NCBI GenBank assembly: GCA_039527025.1
Contig: BAAAJN010000008.1
Location: 1 to 64,000 of the forward strand
Direction: 5' to 3'
DNA length: 64,000 nt
DNA from: Microlunatus lacustris
GTDB taxonomy: Bacteria > Actinomycetota > Actinomycetes > Propionibacteriales > Propionibacteriaceae
Below are positions 44,874-53,001 of the stretch, piece after piece; position 1 is the first letter of the stretch, and every line of letters begins with the position of its first letter. A program made the position numbers and the translations under genes. The notes beneath the pieces were generated by a model. The model saw only the letters and a list, made by a program, of their open reading frames with translations, did not search any database and was not told where the DNA came from.

Positions 44874-46307
44874 ATGGTCGTCCCCAACGTGCTCGCCACC
44901 CGCTACGCCTCCGAGCAGATGCGCGCGGTGTGGTCCGCCCCGAACAAGATCATCGCCGAGCGCCAGCTCTGGCTGGCCGTGCTCGCGGCCCAGCGCGACC
45001 TCGGCGTGGACCTCGGGTCCGCGGACCTGGACGTGGAGGTCGCGGCCTACGAGCGGGTGCTGACCGACGTCGACCTGGCTTCCATCGCCGAGCGCGAGAA
45101 GGTCACCCGCCACGACGTCAAGGCCAGGATCGAGGAGTTCAACGCCCTCGCCGGCGCCGAGCAGATCCACAAGGGGATGACCTCCCGCGACCTGACCGAG
45201 AACGTCGAGCAGCTGCAGGTCCTCACCTCACTCCGGATCATCCGGGACCGGGTGGTGGCCGCGCTGGTCCGGCTGGCCGGGCTGGCCACCTCCTACGCCG
45301 ACCGGCCGATGGCCGGCCGCTCGCACAACGTGGCGGCCCAGGTGACCACGCTGGGCAAGCGGTTCGCCACCGCCACCGACGAGCTGCTGGTCGCCTTCTC
45401 CCGCGTCGAGGAGCTGATCGCCCGCTACCCGCTGCGCGGCATCAAGGGCCCGGTCGGCACCGGCCAGGACATGCTCGACCTGCTCGGCGGTGACCAGGCC
45501 AAGCTGGCACAGCTGGAGGAGCGGATCGCGGCGCACCTCGGCTTCGGCCGGGTGCTGGTCAGCACCGGACAGGTCTACCCCCGCTCCCTGGACTACGAGG
45601 TGGTGACGGCCCTGGCCCAGGTCGCGGCGGCCCCGTCCAACGTCGCCACCTCCATCCGGCTGATGGCCGGCGCCGAGCTGGTCACCGAGGGGTTCCGGCC
45701 CGGCCAGGTGGGCTCCAGCGCCATGCCGCACAAGATGAACACCCGCTCCTGCGAACGGGTCAACGGTCTGGCCGTCGTGGTCCGTGGCTACGTCGGCATG
45801 CTCGGCGAGCTGGCCGGCGACCAGTGGAACGAGGGCGACGTCTCCGACTCCGTCGTCCGCCGGGTGGCGCTGCCGGACGCCTTCTTCGCCCTCGACGGGC
45901 TGTTCGAGACCTTCCTCTCGGTGCTCGACGACTTCGGCGCGTTCCCCGCGGTCATCGAGGCCGAGCTGCAGCGCTACCTGCCGTTCCTGGCCACCACCAA
46001 GGTGCTGATGGCCGCGGTGCGCAGCGGCGTCGGGCGGGAGACCGCCCACGAGGTGATCAAGGAGCACGCCGTCGCGGTGGCCCTGGCCATGCGCGAGTCC
46101 GGGGCCGCCAACGACCTGCTGGACCGGCTGGCCGCCGACGCGCGGCTGGGCGGGATCAGCCGGGCGGACCTGGACGCGGCCCTCGCCGACCCGATGGACC
46201 TCACCGGCACCGCCGGGCTGCAGGTGGCCACGCTGGCCGCCCGGGTCGACGCGATCGCCGCCGCCCATCCCGAGGCCGCGACGTACGAGCCCGGCCTGGT
46301 GCTCTGA
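44874..46307 (+). CDS. purB: Adenylosuccinate lyase
   Basis: 477 residues from ATG 44874, two bases after the purD stop. The fumarase-superfamily signature GSSAMPHKMNTR lies at about 280-291, with the catalytic Ser in its flexible loop. 'HKGMTSRDLTENVEQLQ' and 'RSHNVAAQVTTLGKRFA' (His base) are the other active-site blocks. It acts twice in purine synthesis, on SAICAR and on adenylosuccinate. Confidence 0.96.
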   Translation: MVVPNVLATRYASEQMRAVWSAPNKIIAERQLWLAVLAAQRDLGVDLGSADLDVEVAAYERVLTDVDLASIAEREKVTRHDVKARIEEFNALAGAEQIHKGMTSRDLTENVEQLQVLTSLRIIRDRVVAALVRLAGLATSYADRPMAGRSHNVAAQVTTLGKRFATATDELLVAFSRVEELIARYPLRGIKGPVGTGQDMLDLLGGDQAKLAQLEERIAAHLGFGRVLVSTGQVYPRSLDYEVVTALAQVAAAPSNVATSIRLMAGAELVTEGFRPGQVGSSAMPHKMNTRSCERVNGLAVVVRGYVGMLGELAGDQWNEGDVSDSVVRRVALPDAFFALDGLFETFLSVLDDFGAFPAVIEAELQRYLPFLATTKVLMAAVRSGVGRETAHEVIKEHAVAVALAMRESGAANDLLDRLAADARLGGISRADLDAALADPMDLTGTAGLQVATLAARVDAIAAAHPEAATYEPGLVL

Positions 46308-46388
46308 GGGCGCTGACCTCCGGGGCCGCGACACGCCGGTCCAGGTCGGCGACGCGCCCGCAGCGTTGACCGGCCGGATGCGGGTTCC

Positions 46389-46394
46389 TAGGGT
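46389..46394 (+). promoter_or_regulatory. Leaderless -10 hexamer for the ABC-2 operon
   Basis: TAGGGT, seven bases before GTG 46402. Confidence 0.5.
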
Positions 46395-46401
46395 CGGGCC
46401 G

Positions 46402-47196
46402 GTGCGGACCTGGGCGGAGCTCGCGGCGGCCGAGGCCCGTCGCTACAGCGCGTACCGGCTCGCCGTGCTGGCTGGCGTGTTCACCAACTCCGTCTTCGGG
46501 TTCCTCCGCGTCGGCATCCTGGTCTCGGCGGTGACCACGGCCGGGGGCAGCCTGGCCGGCTACACCCCGGACGGCGCGTCCACCTACGTCTGGCTGGGCC
46601 AGGCCCTGCTCGCGCCGCTCGCGCTGATGGGCTGGTCCGAGATCGCCGACCGGGTCCGCACCGGCGACATCGCCGTCGACCTGGCCCGCCCGCTCGACCT
46701 CCAGCTCTCCTGGTGGGCCCGCGACCTCGGCCGGGCCGCGTTCGTGCTGCCAGCCCGCGGCCTGCCGCCGCTGCTGGTCGGCGCGCTGACCGTCGGGGTG
46801 GCTCTGCCGAGCTCCTGGACCGCCTACCCGCTGGGCCTGCTCAGCGTCTTCGTCGCACTGTCGCTGAGCTTCGCGCTGCGCTTCCTGCTCAACCTGGCCG
46901 CGTTCTGGGTGCTCGACTTCCGCGGGATCGCCGGCCTCTTCTTCGTGGTCGTCGGGCCCCTCTGCGGCCTCTACGTGCCGGTCCACCTGTTCCCCGGCTG
47001 GCTGGGCGCGCTGGCGAACGCCACCCCCTTCCCCTCGATGTTCCAGGCCCCCATCGACGTCCTGTCGGGACGCGTGCTGGGCGCCGACGCCGCTGCGGTG
47101 CTGGCCGTCCAGCTGGGCTGGCTGATGGCCGTCGGCCTGCTCGGCCGCCTGGTGCTGGCGCGGGCCACGCGGCGGCTGGTGGTGCAGGGTGGCTGA
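46402..47196 (+). CDS. ABC-2 type exporter permease (first)
   Basis: 264 residues from GTG 46402. Six hydrophobic segments, with 'RYSAYRLAVLAGVFTNSVFGFLRVGIL' at the N-terminus and 'VPVHLFPGWLGALANATPFPSMFQAPIDVLSGR' near the C-terminus, match the ABC-2 permeases paired with DUF990-type proteins. It forms an operon with the second permease (8-bp overlap) and the ATPase. The substrate is unknown. Confidence 0.85.
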   Translation: MRTWAELAAAEARRYSAYRLAVLAGVFTNSVFGFLRVGILVSAVTTAGGSLAGYTPDGASTYVWLGQALLAPLALMGWSEIADRVRTGDIAVDLARPLDLQLSWWARDLGRAAFVLPARGLPPLLVGALTVGVALPSSWTAYPLGLLSVFVALSLSFALRFLLNLAAFWVLDFRGIAGLFFVVVGPLCGLYVPVHLFPGWLGALANATPFPSMFQAPIDVLSGRVLGADAAAVLAVQLGWLMAVGLLGRLVLARATRRLVVQGG

Positions 47197-48013
47197 GACG
47201 GAGCTGGACCGGCCGTCGAGGCTGCACACCTACCGCGTGGTGCTCGGGTCCCGGGTCCGCGCGCAGCTCAGCTACCGGGTCAGCTTCGCCCTCACCTTCG
47301 CGACCGCGGCCGGCATCGGGGTGATCGAGTTCTCCGAGGTCTACGTCCTGCTGTCGGCCGTCCCGATCTTCGGCGGGCTCGACCTGGCCCAGGCCGCGCT
47401 GGTGTTCGCCCTGGCCAACCTGGGTTTCGCACTGGCCGACCTGCTGTTCGGCCAGCTCGACACCATCCCCACCCTGCTCCGGCTCGGCCAGCTGGAGGCG
47501 CTGCTGGTCCGGCCGATGTCGGTGATGGGTCAGCTCATCACCTCGGACTTCCAGCTGCGCCGGCTGGGCCGGGCGCTGGTCAGCGTGCTGCTTCTGGCCG
47601 TGGTGCTGCCGCTCGTCGACGTCGACTGGACGGCCGCCCGGGTGTACCTGCTGCTGGTCACCCCGCTGGTCGGCTGCGCCATCTACGGCGCCATGTTCGC
47701 GGTGGCCGGCGGCGTGCAGTTCTGGCTGGTCGACGGGGCTGAGTTCACCTCCAGCTTCGTCTACGGGGGCAGCTACGCCGGCCAGGTGCCGGGCAGCGTG
47801 CTGCCGCCGGTGCTGCGCTCGCTGTTCACCTTCGTGGTACCGGCCACCCTGACCGGCTACGCCCCCGCCCTGCTGCTGCTCGGGTTGCCCGGTCCCGCGC
47901 TGCTGCCCGCCTGGCTGGGCTGGTGGGCGCCGGTGGTGGCGGTCTGGACCTGGCTGCTGGCGGCGCTGGCCTGGCGCAGCGGTGTCCGCCACTTCACCGG
48001 GGCAGGAGGCTGA
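47189..48013 (+). CDS. ABC-2 type exporter permease (second, DUF990-like)
   Basis: 274 residues from GTG 47189, overlapping the first permease by 8 bp. About six membrane helices. 'RLGQLEALLVRPMSVMGQLITSDFQLRRLGRALVSVLLL' and 'FVVPATLTGYAPALLLLG' are typical of the DUF990/ABC-2 family. It should form a heterodimeric channel with the preceding protein. Confidence 0.85.
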   Translation: MAETELDRPSRLHTYRVVLGSRVRAQLSYRVSFALTFATAAGIGVIEFSEVYVLLSAVPIFGGLDLAQAALVFALANLGFALADLLFGQLDTIPTLLRLGQLEALLVRPMSVMGQLITSDFQLRRLGRALVSVLLLAVVLPLVDVDWTAARVYLLLVTPLVGCAIYGAMFAVAGGVQFWLVDGAEFTSSFVYGGSYAGQVPGSVLPPVLRSLFTFVVPATLTGYAPALLLLGLPGPALLPAWLGWWAPVVAVWTWLLAALAWRSGVRHFTGAGG

Positions 48014-48014
48014 G

Positions 48015-48983
48015 GTGACCGAGCCCGTGCTGGAGCTGCGCGACCTGCGCCGCACCTTCGTGGTGCGCGAGAAGGCCGGCCGGCTGCGCCGCCGCCGGCG
48101 CGCCGTCGAGGCGGTGGCCGATCTCAGCCTGAGCGTCGACGCCGGCGAGGCCGTCGGCTACATCGGTGCCAACGGGGCCGGCAAGTCCACCACCATCAAG
48201 ATGGTCACCGGCATTCTCGTGCCGACGGCCGGGGAGGTCCGGACCTGCGGCCTGGACCCCGTCCCGCAGCGGCGCCGGCTGGCCGCGGAGATCGGCGTCG
48301 TCTTCGGTCAGCGCACCCAGCTGTGGTGGGACCTGCCGCTGCGGGACTCGTTCCGCATCCTCGCCGCCATCCACCGGCGGCCTCCTGGCGACGCGGCCGA
48401 GCGCACCCGGCACCTGGTCGACGAGCTGGGGCTGGAACCCCTGCTGGACACCCCGGTCCGCCAGCTCTCGCTCGGCGAACGGATGCGCGGCGAGGTGGCG
48501 GCGGCCCTGCTGCACCGGCCGCGACTGCTCGTGCTCGACGAGCCGACGATCGGGCTGGACATGATCAGCAAGGAGCGGCTGCGGCAGTTCCTGGTCGCTG
48601 AGCGGGCCCGCTCGGGGATGACGCTGCTGCTGACCACCCACGACATGGGCGACATCGAGCGGCTCTGCGAGCGGGTCCTGGTGGTGGACCGCGGCCGGCT
48701 CGTCTACGACGGGACGCTGCCCGACCTGGCCGCGACGGTGGCCCTCCAGCGGGTGCTCGTGGTGGACCTGACCGGTCCGCACCCGGACCTGGTGGTGCCC
48801 GGCACCGAGCACCGGGGCAGCGAGCTGGACGGGCAGCGGCAGCGGCTGGCCTTCCGCCCGGAGCAGACCACGGCGGCCAAGGTGCTGGCCGGGGTCAGCG
48901 CCCAGGTCGAGGTGCTGGACCTGACGCTGGAGGAGCCGGCGATCGAGGACATCGTGCGGACCCTGTACTCACGGCGGACTTGA
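48015..48983 (+). CDS. ABC-2 exporter ATP-binding protein
   Basis: 322 residues from GTG 48015, after GCAGGAGG; a start at 47982 would run into the permease. A basic loop ('KAGRLRRRRR') precedes Walker A GANGAGKST, 'FGQRTQLWWDLPLRDSF' (Q-loop region), signature LSLGERMR, Walker B LVLDEPTIGLD and the H-loop TTHDM. The 'GQRTQLWWDLP' block is characteristic of ATPases that go with DUF990-type permeases. It powers export through the two permeases upstream. Confidence 0.92.
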   Translation: MTEPVLELRDLRRTFVVREKAGRLRRRRRAVEAVADLSLSVDAGEAVGYIGANGAGKSTTIKMVTGILVPTAGEVRTCGLDPVPQRRRLAAEIGVVFGQRTQLWWDLPLRDSFRILAAIHRRPPGDAAERTRHLVDELGLEPLLDTPVRQLSLGERMRGEVAAALLHRPRLLVLDEPTIGLDMISKERLRQFLVAERARSGMTLLLTTHDMGDIERLCERVLVVDRGRLVYDGTLPDLAATVALQRVLVVDLTGPHPDLVVPGTEHRGSELDGQRQRLAFRPEQTTAAKVLAGVSAQVEVLDLTLEEPAIEDIVRTLYSRRT

Positions 48984-49021
48984 CGGGCGGTGGTCGGGCA
49001 GAGGAGCCAGCCCTCCACCCA

Positions 49022-49204
49022 CTACACCTCCTGAGGCATCAGGATCCAGGCGGCGAGGTAGATGAGGATCTGCGGGCCGGGGAGCAGCATGCTGGCGACG
49101 AAGGCGATCCGCACCACGTTGCTGCTGATCCCGAAGCGACGGGCGATCCCGGAGCAGACCCCGGCGATCATCCGGTCACGGCGGGGGCGGACGAGTGAGT
49201 TCAT
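49022..49204 (-). CDS. Small PspC-domain membrane protein
   Basis: 60 residues from ATG 49204; ATG 49210 adds two residues and is an alternative, depending on how the GAGAGG upstream is used. 'LVRPRRDRMIAGVCSGIARRFGISSNVVRIAF' followed by one membrane helix and 'LIYLAAWILMPQE' is almost exactly a bare PspC domain. PspC proteins report membrane stress, but no PspA gene is nearby and the role here is open. It is convergent with the ABC-2 operon. Confidence 0.9.
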   Translation of the reverse strand: MNSLVRPRRDRMIAGVCSGIARRFGISSNVVRIAFVASMLLPGPQILIYLAAWILMPQEV

Positions 49205-49582
49205 GCGCATGGTCCTCTCGAGGCGGTTCATGCTCTCCACTGTGGCCCAGCAGGAGCCGCGGGACCAGGGTTCTGCGAGGGGCTCCGGGGTCGGCTCAGG
49301 GGTCGGGGCGGCCCTACCCTGAGCGGCGGGCGGGCTGCGCCGGTCCACCTCGCGCCGAGAAGTAGGCAGTCCCGGTACCAGGGGATCCGTCGGCGGAAGT
49401 GCCTACTTCTCGACCGAGATCGACGGCTCCGCGGAGGCCAGGGTCCTTGCGCCCGCGCCTGCTCGAGTGGCGGCGAGGGGTGGTCAGCGGGTGACGGCTT
49501 GGTTCCGCCTGCCGAACTCCCACGCACAAGGGCCCTTCGGCCGGACTGACAGGATGGGCGCCGACCACCCGAGGAGGAACCC
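49205..49582. other. Intergenic region between pspC-like gene and purC
   Basis: 378 bases without a gene that I can support. The left third holds the promoter side of the PspC gene. The middle holds a long perfect inverted repeat (49356-49412). The right third should hold the purC promoter; CAGGAT at 49550-49555 is the only weak -10 candidate I see. The palindrome AAGGGCCCTT is at 49528-49537. Confidence 0.6.
49356..49412. repeat. 13-bp perfect inverted repeat with 31-base loop
   Basis: CGAGAAGTAGGCA (49356-49368) and TGCCTACTTCTCG (49400-49412) are exact reverse complements. The arms are AT-richer than the surroundings. The loop contains GGTACC and GGATCC, with a possible small inner stem (TCCC/GGGA). 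It may be a small RNA, a short mobile repeat or a binding site. Confidence 0.75.
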
Positions 49583-50452
49583 GTGTACGAGTCCCAGCTG
49601 GACGTCCCCCTGGTCCACGCCGGCAAGGTGCGCGAGCTCTACGCCCTCGACGAGGACCGGCTGCTGATGGTGGCCACCGACCGGATCAGCGCCTTCGACT
49701 TCGTGCTGGAGAGCCTGGTCCCGGACAAGGGGCGGGTGCTGACCTCGCTCTCCTCGTGGTGGTTCGCCCAGCTGGACGACCTGGTCCCCAACCACGTGCT
49801 CTCCACCGACGTCCCCGCTCCGGTGCGCGGCCGGGCCGTGGTCTGCGAACGGCTGGAGATGGTCCCCGTCGAGTGCGTGGCCCGCGGCTACCTCACCGGA
49901 TCGGGCTGGCTGGAGTACCAGGAGTCCGGCACCGTCTGCGGGGTGCCGCTGCCCGCCGGCCTGGTCGACGGGTCCCGGCTGCCCGAGCCCGTGTTCACCC
50001 CGGCGACCAAGGCCGCGCTGGGCGAGCACGACGAGAACGTCGACTTCGACACGGTGGCCGCCACCCTCGGCCGGCCGCTGGCCGAGCGCCTCCGCGACCT
50101 GACGCTGGCCGTCTACGCGCGCGCCGAGGGGATCGCCCGCGAGCGCGGCCTGCTGCTCGCCGACACCAAGCTCGAGTTCGGTCTCCGCCGCGACGGCACC
50201 GTGGTGCTGGCCGACGAGGTGCTCACCCCCGACTCGTCCCGGTTCTGGGACGCCGCCGGCTGGCAGCCGGGTGGGGCGCTGCCGTCGTTCGACAAGCAGT
50301 ACGTCCGCGACTGGCTGCTGCACGAGTCCGGCTGGGACCGGCACGGCGGCGACGCCCCGCCGCCGCTGCCGGACGCCGTCGTCGAGGCCACCCGGGCCAA
50401 GTACCTGCAGGCCTACCAGCGGCTGACCGGAGACCCGCTGCCGCCGGCTTGA
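49583..50452 (+). CDS. purC: Phosphoribosylaminoimidazole-succinocarboxamide synthase (SAICAR synthetase)
   Basis: 289 residues from GTG 49583, after GAGGAGGAACCC. 'HAGKVRELYALDEDRLLMVATDRISAFDFVL' carries the nucleotide-binding start of the SAICAR synthetase fold, followed by 'PVECVARGYLTGSGWLEY', 'LADTKLEFG' and 'LADEVLTPDSSRFW', the two family signatures. The length is of the actinobacterial/yeast-like long type. It catalyses step 8 of purine synthesis. Confidence 0.96.
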   Translation: MYESQLDVPLVHAGKVRELYALDEDRLLMVATDRISAFDFVLESLVPDKGRVLTSLSSWWFAQLDDLVPNHVLSTDVPAPVRGRAVVCERLEMVPVECVARGYLTGSGWLEYQESGTVCGVPLPAGLVDGSRLPEPVFTPATKAALGEHDENVDFDTVAATLGRPLAERLRDLTLAVYARAEGIARERGLLLADTKLEFGLRRDGTVVLADEVLTPDSSRFWDAAGWQPGGALPSFDKQYVRDWLLHESGWDRHGGDAPPPLPDAVVEATRAKYLQAYQRLTGDPLPPA

Positions 50453-50535
50453 CCCCCGTCCCCTGACCGGGCTCGGAAAGCCGATGGTTTTCTGCCGGAG
50501 GTCCGGTCTAGGTTCTCGAACGAAGGGGACGAGCC

Positions 50536-52011
50536 ATGACCGACGCGCCACGCCTGGACCTGCGGACGGGTCCGCCACGCGCCTTCCTGCACGTCCTGCT
50601 CAACGCCTTGGTGGTCTCGGTCACCAACTTCAAGCTCTGGTTCGCCGTCACCTTCTGGGTCTTCCTGGAGACCCGGTCGGTGTTCGCCACCGGGATGATC
50701 GCCGGCATCTTCCTGGTCTTCACCACGCTCACCGGGATCTGGCTCGGCAGCCTGGTCGACCACCACCCGAAGAAGACGGTCCTGCAGGCGTCGGCGGCCC
50801 TGTCGCTCGTGCTGTACACGGCGAGCCTCGGGGTCTACCTGCTGAGCCCGCCGGAGGCCTTCCGGCGCACCGACAGCCTCCTGCTGTGGCTCTTCGTGCT
50901 GCTGCTGATGCTCGGGGTGATCGCGGGCAACGTGCGGCTGATCGCGCTCTCCACCCTGGTCACGCTGCTGATCCCGGCCGAGGTCCGGGACCGGGCCAAC
51001 GGCCTGGTGGGCACCACCTCCGGGGTCTCCTTCCTCGTCACCTCGGTGATCAGCGGCCTGCTCGTGGCGGCGGGCGGGATGCTCTACGCCCTGCTGCTGG
51101 CGCTGGTCGTGCTGGTCGTCGCGCTGCTGCACCTGTCCCGGGTGACCATCCCCGGAGACCGTCCGGGGCCGTTGGACGGGGGTGCAGCTGAGGGTGACCC
51201 CGGGAAGGGCGACCCGGCGGAACCGGCGCCCGAGAGCGCCGACCTCGACCCGGCCGCGGAGTTCCAGGCGGCCGTCCTGGACCGGCGCATCGACCTGCGC
51301 GGCACCATCAGGCTGGTCCGCAGCGTCCCCGGGCTGCTGGCCCTGATCGGGTTCACCTGCTTCAACAACCTGCTCGGCGGGGTCTTCATGGCCCTGCTGG
51401 ACGCCTACGGGCTGTCCCTGATGGCGGTCCAGGCCTGGGGCCTGCTGTGGGGCGCGCTCAGCACCGGCGTCATCATCGGCGGTCTGCTGGTGGCCCGGGT
51501 GGGCCTCGGCTCCAACCCGGTGAAGACCCTGCTGGTGGTCAACCTCGTGCTGTGGAGCACCACCATCTTGTTCCCGCTCCGGGAGTCGCTGGTGGTGCTG
51601 GCGGTGGGGATGTACGCCTACATGCTGATCGTGCCGTTCGCGGAGGCGGCGGAGCAGACCGTCCTGCAGCGGGTCGTCCCCTACGAGCGGCAGGGGCGGG
51701 TGTTCGGCTTCGCCCAGAGCGTCGAGCAGGCCGCGTCGCCGCTGACCGCCTTCCTGATCGGCCCGGTCACCCAGTTCGTCGTCATCCCCTCGATGACCGA
51801 CGGGGTGGCCGCCGACGCCATCGGCAGCTGGTTCGGCACCGGCGCCGACCGCGGGATCGCCCTGGTCTTCGCGCTGGCGGGGGTGGTCGGCCTGGCCGCC
51901 ACCCTCCTCGCACTGGCCAGCCGCCCGTACCGACGGCTCAGCGCGGCCGTCGAGGCGGCCCGACCAGCCGGACCGGTGGAGTCCGTGGAGGCCTCGTCCA
52001 GCGCGTCCTGA
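50536..52011 (+). CDS. MFS transporter
   Basis: 491 residues from ATG 50536, after AAGGGGACGAG. Twelve or so hydrophobic segments, with a long polar loop at about 215-265 between the halves. 'IFLVFTTLTGIWLGSLVDHHPKKTVLQ' is a typical MFS loop 2-3 motif and 'YERQGRVFGFAQSVEQAASPL' fits drug-efflux-type members. The substrate is unknown. It lies between purC and purS and may be unrelated to purines. Confidence 0.88.
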   Translation: MTDAPRLDLRTGPPRAFLHVLLNALVVSVTNFKLWFAVTFWVFLETRSVFATGMIAGIFLVFTTLTGIWLGSLVDHHPKKTVLQASAALSLVLYTASLGVYLLSPPEAFRRTDSLLLWLFVLLLMLGVIAGNVRLIALSTLVTLLIPAEVRDRANGLVGTTSGVSFLVTSVISGLLVAAGGMLYALLLALVVLVVALLHLSRVTIPGDRPGPLDGGAAEGDPGKGDPAEPAPESADLDPAAEFQAAVLDRRIDLRGTIRLVRSVPGLLALIGFTCFNNLLGGVFMALLDAYGLSLMAVQAWGLLWGALSTGVIIGGLLVARVGLGSNPVKTLLVVNLVLWSTTILFPLRESLVVLAVGMYAYMLIVPFAEAAEQTVLQRVVPYERQGRVFGFAQSVEQAASPLTAFLIGPVTQFVVIPSMTDGVAADAIGSWFGTGADRGIALVFALAGVVGLAATLLALASRPYRRLSAAVEAARPAGPVESVEASSSAS

Positions 52012-52039
52012 GGTTTCGCCGGGGTCCGGGCGCCCCGGC

Positions 52040-52045
52040 TAGGAT
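52040..52045 (+). promoter_or_regulatory. Leaderless -10 hexamer for purS
   Basis: TAGGAT, seven bases before ATG 52053. Confidence 0.5.
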
Positions 52046-52052
52046 CGCCCGC

Positions 52053-52313
52053 ATGGCGCGAGTGGTGGTCGACGTGATGCCGAAGCCGGAGATCCTGGAC
52101 CCGCAGGGCAAGGCGGTGACCGGAGCGCTCAGCCGGCTCGGGTTCAGCGGGCTGTCGGTGCGGCAGGGCAAGCGGTTCGAGCTCGAGGTCGACGGCGAGG
52201 TGACCGAGGAGAAGCTGGCTGACATCCGCCGGGCCGCCGAGACCCTGCTGGCCAACACCGTCATCGAGACCTTCGACGTGCGGGTCGAGCTCTCCGCCGA
52301 GGCCGGGGCCTGA
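52053..52313 (+). CDS. purS: FGAM synthetase subunit PurS
   Basis: 86 residues from ATG 52053. 'RVVVDVMPKPEILDPQGKAVTGALSRLGFSGLSVRQGKRFELEVDGE' is the PurS fold, and the size is right. PurS bridges PurQ and the small PurL to form FGAM synthetase. Its stop shares a base with the purQ start (TGATG), so the two are coupled. Confidence 0.96.
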   Translation: MARVVVDVMPKPEILDPQGKAVTGALSRLGFSGLSVRQGKRFELEVDGEVTEEKLADIRRAAETLLANTVIETFDVRVELSAEAGA

Positions 52314-52993
52314 TGGCGCCCAAGGTCGGCGTCGTCACCTTCCCGGGCTCGCTCGACGACCACGACGCGCTGCGCGCCGTCCGGATCGCCGGGGCTGAGC
52401 CCGTCCCGCTCTGGCACGCCAGCGACGACCTGCGCGAGGTCGACGCGGTCATCCTGCCCGGCGGCTTCTCCTACGGGGACTACCTGCGCTGCGGCGCGAT
52501 CTCCCGGTTCTCGCCGGTGATGGGCTCGGTGATCACCGCCGCGGACGCGGGGATGCCGGTGCTGGGCATCTGCAACGGCTTCCAGATCCTCTGCGAGGCC
52601 CACCTGCTGCCGGGCGCGCTGATCCGCAACCACGTCCGGACCTTCGTCTGCGTCGACCAGCGGCTCCGCGTCGAGTCGACCGCCACCGCCTGGACCGGCG
52701 ACTACGCCGCGGGCCAGGAGATCACCATCGTGCTGAAGAACGGCGAGGGCGGCTACGTCGCCGACGAGGACACCCTCGACCGGCTGGAGGGCGAGGGCCG
52801 GGTCGTCGTCCGCTACCTCGGCGACAACCCCAACGGCTCGTTCCGCGACATCGCCGGCATCGCCAACGAGCGCGGCAACGTCGTCGGGCTGATGCCGCAC
52901 CCCGAGCACAACGTCGACCCGCTGACCGGTCCTGGCACCGACGGCGTCCCCTTCTTCAGCAGCGTCGCGAACTTCCTCTCCGCCCGGGTCTGA
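52313..52993 (+). CDS. purQ: FGAM synthetase glutaminase subunit PurQ
   Basis: 226 residues. Class I glutamine amidotransferase: nucleophile Cys87 in LGICNGFQIL and the catalytic His/Glu in MPHPEHNVD. 'PGGFSYGDYLRCGAISRFSPVM' is the PurQ-specific block. It supplies ammonia to PurL. It ends eight bases before the membrane-protein gene that separates it from purL. Confidence 0.96.
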   Translation: MAPKVGVVTFPGSLDDHDALRAVRIAGAEPVPLWHASDDLREVDAVILPGGFSYGDYLRCGAISRFSPVMGSVITAADAGMPVLGICNGFQILCEAHLLPGALIRNHVRTFVCVDQRLRVESTATAWTGDYAAGQEITIVLKNGEGGYVADEDTLDRLEGEGRVVVRYLGDNPNGSFRDIAGIANERGNVVGLMPHPEHNVDPLTGPGTDGVPFFSSVANFLSARV

Positions 52994-53001
52994 CCCCCAC
53001 G

